The notes under the pieces are model-generated. The model was not told the DNA's origin, searched no databases, and worked only from the letters and a program-made list of their open reading frames with translations. From Alphaproteobacteria bacterium (GTDB taxonomy: Bacteria > Pseudomonadota > Alphaproteobacteria > Rhizobiales > JAJRRF01): a DNA stretch of 40,890 bases. The DNA lies in assembly GCA_024279735.1 (NCBI GenBank), contig JAJRRF010000181.1, forward strand, positions 1 to 40,890, in the 5' to 3' direction. Shown piece by piece: positions 9,692 to 17,844 of this stretch. Within the stretch, counting starts at the first letter, position 1, and the number at the start of each line of letters is the position of its first letter. A program made the position numbers and the translations under genes.

Positions 9692-11194
9692 ATGACAAAA
9701 CCAGTAACCGTGACCTTTGACGACATTCCTAAAAACCCTACAGGAACAATTGCAGGCCTGTGTTTCCCCAAGACGGTCTTGGGGGACAGCATGGCGGCAC
9801 TGGACGACCAGTCTGGCGGCACTGTCAAGCGGGCAGCCACTGTTGAAGACTTTGAGGGCAAAAAAGGGACATCCCTGAAGCTCGTGACACCTTCAGGGCT
9901 TGAGAAGGTCAACAGCCTGACATTGCTGGGAACAGGTGATAGCAAAAGCCATGATAAAAAGGACTGGCTTCTGCTTGGCGGCAAATTCTATTCCCTGATC
10001 GGAAAAGGTGACAAGGGTCATGGCACACTTATCCTTGAACCTGGCAGCGACGGCACGCCTGATAACGGGGCTATTGTCCAAATCGCACTGGGCTTGATAC
10101 TGGCCAGCTACAAATTTGATAAATACAAGACAAAAAAAACCAAGGGTTCAGCCAAGTCCCTGACAAAAATTACGGTTTTCTGCACTGATCCCAAAGGGTG
10201 TAAAAAATTGTTCAAGGCGCAAAAGGCTCTTTCCGAAGGTATCATGACAGCCCGTGACCTCGTCAATGAGCCAGCAAATATCCTTGGGCCTGAAGAATTT
10301 GCCAAACGGATTGAGGCCTTGGAAAAGACTGGCCTGGAAGTTGAGATCCTCTCTGAGAAAGATATGGAAAAACTTGGGATGTTCGCCTTGCTGGGTGTCG
10401 GTATGGGCAGTGAGCAAAACAGCTCCCTTGCCATCATGCGCTGGAATGGTAATCCCAAAAAGAAAACCAAGCCACTGGCGTTTGTTGGTAAAGGCGTGAC
10501 CTTTGATACCGGCGGTATCTCTATCAAGCCATCTGCCAATATGGGTGACATGAAAGGAGATATGGGCGGCGCAGCCTGTGTTACTGGGCTAATGCAGACC
10601 CTGGCACTCCGTAAGGCCAAGGTCAATGCGATTGGTGTTGTCGGGCTTGTTGAGAATATGCCAGCCCATAATGCTCAGCGGCCTGGTGATATTGTCACCT
10701 CCATGTCTGGCCAGACCATTGAGGTTTTGAACACCGATGCCGAGGGTCGTCTCGTTCTGGCTGACGCGCTCTGGTACACACAGGACCGCTTCAAGCCTGA
10801 GTTCATGGTCAACCTGGCGACCCTGACAGGTGCGATTATGGTCGCGCTTGGTAAGGAACATGCGGGGCTATTTTCCAACAGTGATGACCTGAGTGAGAAA
10901 TTGCTAGAATGCGGCCTGAAGACAGATGAAAAGCTGTGGCGGATGCCTTTGTCTGACAAATATGACAAGCTGATCAATACCAAGAATGCTGATATGAAGA
11001 ATATTGGCGGCCCATATGCTGGCTCGATTACCGCTGGCCAGTTCCTGCAACGCTATGTCAATGACACGCCCTGGGCGCATCTTGATATTGCTGGTACTGC
11101 AATGGGTTCACCGCAAACTGACATTAACAGAGGCTGGAGCAGCGGCTTTGGTGTCCAGTTGCTCAACCAGCTGGTGGTGGATCATTATGAATAA
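9692..11194 (+). CDS. pepA: Leucyl aminopeptidase (M17)
   Basis: GKGVTFDTGGISIKPSANMGDMKGDMGGAACV and NTDAEGRLVLADAL signature; divergent from lptF. Confidence 0.97.
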   Translation: MTKPVTVTFDDIPKNPTGTIAGLCFPKTVLGDSMAALDDQSGGTVKRAATVEDFEGKKGTSLKLVTPSGLEKVNSLTLLGTGDSKSHDKKDWLLLGGKFYSLIGKGDKGHGTLILEPGSDGTPDNGAIVQIALGLILASYKFDKYKTKKTKGSAKSLTKITVFCTDPKGCKKLFKAQKALSEGIMTARDLVNEPANILGPEEFAKRIEALEKTGLEVEILSEKDMEKLGMFALLGVGMGSEQNSSLAIMRWNGNPKKKTKPLAFVGKGVTFDTGGISIKPSANMGDMKGDMGGAACVTGLMQTLALRKAKVNAIGVVGLVENMPAHNAQRPGDIVTSMSGQTIEVLNTDAEGRLVLADALWYTQDRFKPEFMVNLATLTGAIMVALGKEHAGLFSNSDDLSEKLLECGLKTDEKLWRMPLSDKYDKLINTKNADMKNIGGPYAGSITAGQFLQRYVNDTPWAHLDIAGTAMGSPQTDINRGWSSGFGVQLLNQLVVDHYE

Positions 11195-11371
11195 CTGGTG
11201 TTACGCAAATTTCAAACGATCGTGCAAAACTTGCTTCTCAGATGGAAATACGAAGCGAAAGCGAAGTCAAAGGGCAACGCCCCATCACTAAAGCAGGCCG
11301 CCTTGTAGCGCGAGGCTGCGTGCCTTTGGAATCCGTAACATCAATGAATAAGTCCTGAGGACTTGCTCCTG

Positions 11372-11402
11372 TGTTGGTCAATGGTTCTGTCATTGGCCAA
11401 CA
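11372..11402. other. Strong intergenic stem-loop (TGTTGGTCAATG gttctgt CATTGGCCAACA)
   Basis: 12 bp arms, 11/12 complementary with the remaining position a G:U-type pair on one strand; no poly-T tract adjacent. Confidence 0.7.
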
Positions 11403-11575
11403 AACATGGCCATTCCATCAGCCATATCATCCTGAAAAGCCCCATAAACTGTAGACCGCATAAAAGTTTTCCATAATATCTATTATGCGAACAGACACTG
11501 TAGCAGCAAGTTAGAAATGTCTCACATTCTGACGGATATTCAGGCGGTGTTTGACACCTCCTTTTTAGGGATGCC

Positions 11576-13168
11576 CTACTCTTCTTCAACTGGCTTGTCT
11601 GGGACGCGGTAAACCACCTTACGCATCAGGCTGGCGCAACGCTCGCGGGTCGCCTGTTCCAAAGCTAGTCCAGGACGGCAGTCCTTGGTCAGGAAGCGTT
11701 CCAGGTCGCCAATGCGTCCGCCCTGTTCATCCGCCACTTCACCCAACACATCCTGGGTCTTGGTACTGTCCATCCGAGCCAACACATCCTCATGCAAATA
11801 GGTCATGGCAATTTGGGAGGGGTTGGAAAGTTGCTGCACCCTATCAAAGTCCTGCTTCCACAGATAGATTGCCCCAGCAATGCCAAGGATAGAAATCACT
11901 GGAACGGTAATGCTGGTAAAGCGCAGGAACGGAGATGGCCGCCATTCAGGGTCAAGATCACGGCTCAGTTTGCGCTTATAGGCACGCAGGGAAGGCCGCA
12001 GCACTTTACGGGCAAACAGTTCCATCAGCAAAGGCACAAACAAAAGCAGTGAAGTCCAGAACATGCTGGCAGTCTTGTAACCATATTTGGTGGCGCGGAC
12101 AATTGGCTTGGCCACTTTCATGATCTTGAACATACGCGGTCCAAAAATATGGAACAATGCAGGAGTTCTCTTGCCAAAAATCTTGGTCAACCGCTGTGCC
12201 TTGGCCAGCTTGGCTGTGGTGCCAACATATTTCAGGATGCGGTAGGCCTCTGTAAAGGATGTACCAGCCCTGATGGCCTTGACCTGGCCAAACATTTTGG
12301 TCAGCCGCTTTGAACTGCCAACCCGCAAAAATTTGGTGGGCTGCTTGAAAATGGCCTTGGCTTCCTTGAACGACATTTTTGCCAGTGACTTTTTCAGCAG
12401 CGGAATATCGACAGCTTTCTTGACCAGGGGCTTGACCAGACGGGCAAACTTGTGTCCCTTCTTGCCTGTCTTGACCACCTGCTTGGCAATCGACGCGCCG
12501 CCCGCCGCCGCTGGGTTGGCGGTAAACACACTGATGGCCGTGGCCCCGACCCCGAATAGCGACAGCCCGACAATCACATCATCCACTTCCTTGCCCTTTG
12601 ACCAGTTCATGCCTTGATGGGTCAGGTCAGCCACGTCACCCAACACAAACATGTCAGAGGCGGCGTTACAGGCCAGGCCTTCTCCTGTCGAGACATCACG
12701 GGTAAACATAGAGGTCACGCAGTTTTTGGCCATCCGCCAATAGCGGCGCAATGGCTTGTAGGCTTTTTTGAATTTTGCAATCGTTTCAGGCTGTACGCCG
12801 TATTTTTCAGGGTCTTTCCTGACGATCTTATAATAGATATTGGCGCGCTCAAGGTCATCCTGTTCCAAAGCCTGCAAAATTTTGCCGTCAATATTGCCGC
12901 TGATAACAGCCAAGGGCAGTTCCAACAAGATGGTCCGTTTGATGTCTGCATCATTGGGCTGTCCTGAAATCACCACATCCATGGTTCTGGAGGCCAGCAC
13001 ATAATAATAGCCCACCGAGACAAAGGCCGTCAGCACCAGAAAAATCTGTGCCCAACGTACCATAAGCAGCTTGCGCTCAATTTTCTGGACCTTGTTTTGT
13101 GTCAGTTCTGGGGTCATGGTGTGCGCCGATTGGGTTTGGGTCATTATTCCATTGGGGATTGGCAACAA
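11576..13168 (-). CDS. Uncharacterised multi-pass membrane protein
   Basis: 530 aa, N-terminal TM (RWAQIFLVLTAFVSVGYYYVLA), Gly/Ala-rich central hydrophobic segment, two further TM segments; no family recognised. Confidence 0.85.
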   Translation of the reverse strand: MLPIPNGIMTQTQSAHTMTPELTQNKVQKIERKLLMVRWAQIFLVLTAFVSVGYYYVLASRTMDVVISGQPNDADIKRTILLELPLAVISGNIDGKILQALEQDDLERANIYYKIVRKDPEKYGVQPETIAKFKKAYKPLRRYWRMAKNCVTSMFTRDVSTGEGLACNAASDMFVLGDVADLTHQGMNWSKGKEVDDVIVGLSLFGVGATAISVFTANPAAAGGASIAKQVVKTGKKGHKFARLVKPLVKKAVDIPLLKKSLAKMSFKEAKAIFKQPTKFLRVGSSKRLTKMFGQVKAIRAGTSFTEAYRILKYVGTTAKLAKAQRLTKIFGKRTPALFHIFGPRMFKIMKVAKPIVRATKYGYKTASMFWTSLLLFVPLLMELFARKVLRPSLRAYKRKLSRDLDPEWRPSPFLRFTSITVPVISILGIAGAIYLWKQDFDRVQQLSNPSQIAMTYLHEDVLARMDSTKTQDVLGEVADEQGGRIGDLERFLTKDCRPGLALEQATRERCASLMRKVVYRVPDKPVEEE

Positions 13169-13374
13169 GGCAACAGCCCCAATGCTATTTCCGCAACCCT
13201 ATACTAGACTCCTTATTATGGCCATAGTGAGAAACCTAACCATTTCAAGGGGGCAATAAAGAGATGAGAGGTTTTGGGAATGAAAGGAGTGTGCAGATAA
13301 TTTCTAATTTTTTGAAAAAATATTTTTCAGCTACTTGAATGTGACAAATTGATGCACTATATTGTAAAATAATA

Positions 13375-13548
13375 GTAACTCCCCAGCTTCTTTTTTCACG
13401 TAAATACGCGGTTTCAAGCGGAATACAGTCTAAAAATCCTGTTTTTTAATGGAAAAATGATCATATTTTAGTGGTTTTAAAAATAAAGATTTATTTTTAT
13501 CCTTATTTATCAATTAGTTAACACACCTAAAACAAGCTGGGGAGTTAC
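13375..13548. repeat. 174 bp MITE-like element with perfect 15 bp terminal inverted repeats (GTAACTCCCCAGCTT ... AAGCTGGGGAGTTAC)
   Basis: Right arm is the exact reverse complement of the left arm; AT-rich non-coding interior. Confidence 0.8.
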
Positions 13549-13814
13549 AAAAAGAGAAACATTATTAAACTGGCTATTGCTGCGATTATCACCTGTACAA
13601 TTACCCCGACTGGGGAAAGTGGGTTGCTGACCAGTCCAATAACAAAGAAAAACAGGAAAAAACTGGCATATAGTTTATAGTTTGCCCATGATCTTGGCAT
13701 CATATAGAGACTGAATTTTATGAGGTCAAACAGTGAGAATGGATAAGAAACGTGCATAAACCAGGCTTTCCTGCAAAGGTTAGGGCAATTTATCCCGTAT
13801 ATAAAAACTATCAT
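13545..13814 (-). CDS. Small membrane protein (hypothetical)
   Basis: 89 aa with hydrophobic C-terminal half (ASFFLFFFVIGLVSNPLSPVGVIVQVIIAAIASLIMFLFL); stop codon lies in the terminal inverted repeat of the 13375-13548 element. Confidence 0.5.
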   Translation of the reverse strand: MIVFIYGINCPNLCRKAWFMHVSYPFSLFDLIKFSLYMMPRSWANYKLYASFFLFFFVIGLVSNPLSPVGVIVQVIIAAIASLIMFLFL

Positions 13815-13844
13815 TTAAATAATGCAACAATGTTCTTTTTAAGG

Positions 13845-13920
13845 TTTGCCCCCCCAAAAAAAATATCCACAGCCCTGTCCGTGGATAAAAGCACTCTTCT
13901 TGATCGAAGGCCATTGTTAG
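13845..13920. repeat. Hairpin-containing repeat, family C copy 1
   Basis: TTGCCC...AAAAATATCCACAGCCCTGTCCGTGGATAAAAGCACT...GGCCATTG; near-duplicate at 14895-14988; TATCCAC/GTGGATA stem. Confidence 0.7.
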
Positions 13921-14275
13921 AAAAGCCTTTCCCCTGCCACAGGTTTTGTGGCAACACCATCCCCTTTAAGCCATTTTCAAAAAGGAGTGTCCATTTTTAT
14001 GCCATAATTAGGCCATAACAGGTCTACACATAAAAGCAAGATGGCAGCCCTGTTCGGGGTTCAGGCCATACAAGTATGTAACACCAATAGAGTTCCTGGC
14101 CCTTTATCTCTGATAATATGGTTGGTGTGTCAAGTACCAGTACAGACTGTTTCCCATACCCGTTGCGTTGTTGTGATACATTCTGCCTTCTCATTGATAT
14201 TCAGGCATACCGCTGCCCAAGGACTGTTTTGCCCTTCTGCGATGGCATGTCACCACTAAAGCCAAAGAGGTCATT

Positions 14276-14725
14276 ATGAAAAGATTTACAGCCCTGCTTA
14301 CACTTGCACTTTCTCTTATCATTCCTGCTGCCTTCGCTCCTGCCAATGCAGGGTCGCCTATGTCAACTGCTTCAATATCATCAAAAACGCAGTCAGCAAC
14401 GTCCCTCCTGACCCTTGCCAAAAAGCATGGAGAGACCCTCGCCCTGACCGAAAAACAAAAGGCCTCGATTGGCCTATGGCTTTCCGAAACTGAAAAACAT
14501 ATGCGTTTCCTGGTTCACAAGACTGCCATTCTTGAAAAAAGCGTTGTCCGCAATGCCCTTAGGGGCAAGGACAAGGCATCCCTCCTGAACAAGATGGAAG
14601 AGACCAATAACCTGCGCAAACAGATCCTCAGCCAAAGGCTTGACTGCCGTGACAACCTGAACAAGATCCTGGACAAGACACAATGGCAGAAACTGGTTGC
14701 ACTCTATAAAACAGAAGTGCAGTAA
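14276..14725 (+). CDS. Small secreted/periplasmic protein, Spy/CpxP-like
   Basis: Signal peptide (MKRFTALLTLALSLIIPAAFAPANA), helical, ends with DCRDNLNKILDKTQWQKLVALY, reminiscent of LTxxQ-type repeats. Confidence 0.7.
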   Translation: MKRFTALLTLALSLIIPAAFAPANAGSPMSTASISSKTQSATSLLTLAKKHGETLALTEKQKASIGLWLSETEKHMRFLVHKTAILEKSVVRNALRGKDKASLLNKMEETNNLRKQILSQRLDCRDNLNKILDKTQWQKLVALYKTEVQ

Positions 14726-14820
14726 TCATCGGTTCAAAGATGCTACCTTTTGGGGACAGGTGAAATCCAGGTTTCCATAAGGCTTGCCTTGAAACAAAAA
14801 ACTTCAATGCAGCCTTTGCA

Positions 14821-14850
14821 GCCAGGACATCTGTTGTCCTGGCCTTTTTT
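14821..14850 (+). terminator. Rho-independent terminator
   Basis: GCCAGGACA tctgt TGTCCTGGC followed by CTTTTTT: perfect 9 bp stem and U-tract. Confidence 0.9.
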
Positions 14851-14894
14851 ATGTCAGAAAATCCAGGTTTGACGCAGAAATCCCGAAAACAAGA

Positions 14895-14988
14895 TCTGCC
14901 CCAAAAATATCCACACCCGTCCTCAGTCCCAAAACCCTGCCAAAGCTCTGTCCGTGGATAAAGCCACTATCTTTGTGCAATGCCATTG
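14895..14988. repeat. Hairpin-containing repeat, family C copy 2
   Basis: TGCCCCAAAAATATCCACA...CTCTGTCCGTGGATAAAGCCACTATCTTTG...GCCATTGA; matches copy at 13845-13920 with an internal insertion. Confidence 0.7.
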
Positions 14989-15081
14989 AACTACCTCTGC
15001 CTTGCTCTATGGTAGGCCGCAAGGATAGTACGGGTTATACCAAACCACATATGGGATCTTGTTTTCAGAGGGAAGCTTTTT

Positions 15082-15264
15082 GTAACGCAAATACATGGAT
15101 AAGTAACTTGACAACTTATTGAAAATAAATATTTTTTGTCATCCTGAACTTAGTTCAGGATCCATAATCCCAGAGCCTAGTTATTGTAAAGCAGAAACTG
15201 GACAAAAGATTTGACATTTGTGGTTATGGATTGCGGATCAAGTCCACAATGACAAGAAGAAAGT
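15082..15264. repeat. Palindromic repeat family B, copy 1 (GTCATCCTGAACTTAGTTCAGGATCC ... mirrored right end)
   Basis: CCTGAACTTAGTTCAGG core palindrome at 15140s; outer arms TTTTTGTCAT...GGATCCATAATCC and GGTTATGGATT...ATGACAAGAA are imperfect inverted repeats; shares the TAACGCAAATA start and GTCATCCTGAA core with 40668-40755. Confidence 0.72.
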
Positions 15265-15414
15265 CGTTGCCTTATGTGATTTAGAAATACCCGTTCGCAA
15301 AAGGAGTCTCACTTTCAAAATGGAGGTAATCCTGATGGGCAGAGTTGTTTCAACATTTCTAAACGTCTCTCCTTTTGTGAATTAATATAATATTATGAGG
15401 GACAGGGGCAAAAA

Positions 15415-17238
15415 ATGCAGCGGGCACAGGAAATATTGGAAAAGACATTTGGCTATGATGCCTTTCGTTTTGACCAGGCAGACATTATCAAGACCCTGAT
15501 TGACGGTGGGGATGTTTTGGCCCTGATGCCGACTGGCGGCGGCAAGTCCCTAACCTACCAAATACCTGCCCTGGTGCGCAAGGGCTGCGCCATTGTGGTC
15601 TCCCCGCTAATTGCCCTGATGCAGGACCAGGTGGCTGCCCTGAAACAGGTCGGCGTGAAGGCTGCCTTCCTCAACTCCACCCTGAGCCAGGAACAAGGTT
15701 TTGAGGTGTTGCAAAATTTGCGCGACGGCAAACTTGACCTGCTCTATATTGCGCCAGAGCGGCTGGTCAATGACTATATGCTTGACCAATTGCGCTACGC
15801 CGACCTGTCACTGTTCGCGATAGATGAGGCGCATTGTGTGTCGCAATGGGGGCATGACTTCCGCCCTGAATATCGCCGCCTGTCTGTGCTGCATGACCAT
15901 TTCCCCGATGTGCCGCGCATTGCGGTCACCGCCACCGCAGATGAGCGCACCCGTGAAGAGATTATCCAGCAACTTGCCCTGGGACAGGCAAAAACCTTTA
16001 TCTCCAGCTTTGACCGCCCCAATATTCGCTACACCATTACTGAAGGCAATGGTGGCCGCAATGCCCTGGCCAAGTTTATCGAGAGTGAGCACCAGGGCGA
16101 TGCGGGCATTGTCTATTGCCTGTCACGCAAAAAGGTCGAAGAGACTGCCAGCTGGCTCAGCAAACAGGGCCATAACGCCTTGCCCTATCATGCTGGGCTT
16201 GACCCGCAGGTGCGCCAGGATGCCCAGGAACGTTTCTTGCGTGAGGATGGCATAATCATCTGCGCCACCATTGCCTTTGGCATGGGAATCGACAAGCCAG
16301 ATGTGCGTTTTGTTGCCCATATGAATTTACCCAAATCGATTGAGTCCTATTATCAGGAGACAGGCCGCGCTGGACGTGACGGCCTGCCAGCCAATGTCTG
16401 GATGTCTTACGGCCTGCAAGATGTTATCCAGCTCCGCAGCTGGGTCGAGGACAGTGATGCGGGCGAGGAACATAAGCGGGTACAGGCACATAAACTGGAC
16501 GCGCTGCTGGGGCTGTGTGAACAGTCAGACTGCCGCCGCATTGCCCTGCTTGGCTATTTTGGCGAGACCCTGGAAGAACCATGCGGTAACTGTGACAATT
16601 GTCTTAGCCCACCGGAAATGTATGACGGCACAGTTGATGCACAAAAATTGCTCTCTACCGTCTACCGCACCGGACAGATGTTTGGTGTTGGCTATCTGGT
16701 GGATATTCTCAAGGGCAAGGAAGATGACCGTATCAAGCGCAATGGCCATGACCAGCTCAAGGTTTTTGGCATGGGAGATGACAAGACCAACCCGCAATGG
16801 AGCCGCATTGTCCGCCAGCTGGTGGCCGGGGGTTATGTCTATGCCGATGTCGAGAGTTATGGCGCGATCAAGCTGACTGACAAGTGCCGCCCTGTCCTGC
16901 GCGGTGAACAGACCCTGATGCTCCGCATTCCGGTCAAGGCCAAGCTGTCCCCTGCCAGGAAGCGCAAGTCCAACCGTCCTGTCTTCAACCTGTCTGAAAC
17001 CGACAAGCCGCTTTATGACGCACTGAAAACTTTGCGCACCAACCTGTCCAAGGCCGGCAATGTGCCGCCCTATGTGATTTTCGGCGATGCCACCTTGGAA
17101 GAACTGATTACCTTCCGCCCCGACACAGGCGACGCGCTGCTGATGATTACCGGCATCGGCGAAACCAAGCGCGACCGCTACGGCAAGATGCTGCTAGAAG
17201 TCATCGCCCAACACCCCAAAGTAGAGGCCGCCGAGTAA
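15415..17238 (+). CDS. recQ: ATP-dependent DNA helicase RecQ
   Basis: [80 protein letters not shown], zinc-binding CGNCDNCL, C-terminal HRDC. Confidence 0.97.
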   Translation: MQRAQEILEKTFGYDAFRFDQADIIKTLIDGGDVLALMPTGGGKSLTYQIPALVRKGCAIVVSPLIALMQDQVAALKQVGVKAAFLNSTLSQEQGFEVLQNLRDGKLDLLYIAPERLVNDYMLDQLRYADLSLFAIDEAHCVSQWGHDFRPEYRRLSVLHDHFPDVPRIAVTATADERTREEIIQQLALGQAKTFISSFDRPNIRYTITEGNGGRNALAKFIESEHQGDAGIVYCLSRKKVEETASWLSKQGHNALPYHAGLDPQVRQDAQERFLREDGIIICATIAFGMGIDKPDVRFVAHMNLPKSIESYYQETGRAGRDGLPANVWMSYGLQDVIQLRSWVEDSDAGEEHKRVQAHKLDALLGLCEQSDCRRIALLGYFGETLEEPCGNCDNCLSPPEMYDGTVDAQKLLSTVYRTGQMFGVGYLVDILKGKEDDRIKRNGHDQLKVFGMGDDKTNPQWSRIVRQLVAGGYVYADVESYGAIKLTDKCRPVLRGEQTLMLRIPVKAKLSPARKRKSNRPVFNLSETDKPLYDALKTLRTNLSKAGNVPPYVIFGDATLEELITFRPDTGDALLMITGIGETKRDRYGKMLLEVIAQHPKVEAAE

Positions 17239-17260
17239 CCCACATAGTGGGTTTTGTTTT
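17237..17260 (+). terminator. Terminator of recQ
   Basis: AACCCAC ATA GTGGGTT followed by TTGTTTT, overlapping the recQ stop codon. Confidence 0.75.
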
Positions 17261-17374
17261 GGGTGCGGTGGGGTTGTTTGGGGATAAAGCCTCTTAAATT
17301 AAGACCTGAATACATAGGAACAGACCCAGATTTCAGAGAAAGTAAGAAATAATGAACTATACCTCCCCCCATTT

Positions 17375-17692
17375 ATGCTTGATGCTTTCCATTGTCCATT
17401 CTGCGGAACATATTCTCACATGTCTTGGCAACCCTTATTTTACCCAGGACAAATGATGGGCTCTGGAAGGTCTCAATACTTATTAGCTCAATGTGCTAAA
17501 TGTAGCAAAGAAGGCTTGTGGCAAGAAGGAAGAACAGAAGCTCTTGAAGATAGGCACGGCACTTTATTATTTCCAGACAATGGCTCTGCACCTTTACCAG
17601 AAATAGTGCTGAACAAAAAGATGCCAAATCAAAGAAACAATCCCCCTAACCCTGTCATCCCAAGACGCAAGATCTTGGGATCCACGCCGTGA
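17375..17692 (+). pseudogene. Truncated DUF4145-like N-terminal fragment running into repeat DNA
   Basis: FHCPFCGTYSHMSWQPLFY...LAQCAKCSKEGLW (paired CxxC pattern typical of DUF4145); last ~17 residues (NPVIPRRKILGSTP) are encoded by a GTCATCCCAAG...CTTGGGATCC palindromic repeat. Confidence 0.5.
17652..17690. repeat. GTCATCC-type palindromic repeat, possible third family B member
   Basis: GTCATCCCAAGACGCAAGATCTTGGGATCC; CCCAAGA...TCTTGGG palindrome in the same layout as the 15137 and 40721 copies. Confidence 0.55.
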
Positions 17693-17741
17693 ACCCTCTG
17701 CCAGAGACAACCAGCCAGTGTTATAAGGACAACGCCTTCAG

Positions 17742-17839
17742 AAAAATGCATTTAATCCCGATCATTTTTTGCTCCAGAGTCCTTATGGGTTGCATAGTTT
17801 AACCAGACAAGCCCTAGGCGACTTGTCTTCATTATGCTC
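17742..17839. repeat. Palindromic-ended repeat, family A copy 2
   Basis: Nearly identical to 4638-4733 in the same orientation; outermost CTAG ends degenerated. Confidence 0.88.
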
Positions 17840-17844
17840 CCAGG

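Noticed and set aside
10108-10983. Minus-strand ORFs of 90-172 aa
   Set aside because: Antisense to pepA, which has an intact catalytic signature.
11341-11589. 82 aa minus-strand ORF downstream of the 530 aa membrane protein
   Set aside because: Runs through the intergenic stem-loop, Cys/Arg-rich, no domain; probably not coding.
15824-16876. Two plus-strand ORFs (15824-16255, 16340-16876)
   Set aside because: Alternate frames inside recQ; RecQ motifs are continuous in the main frame.
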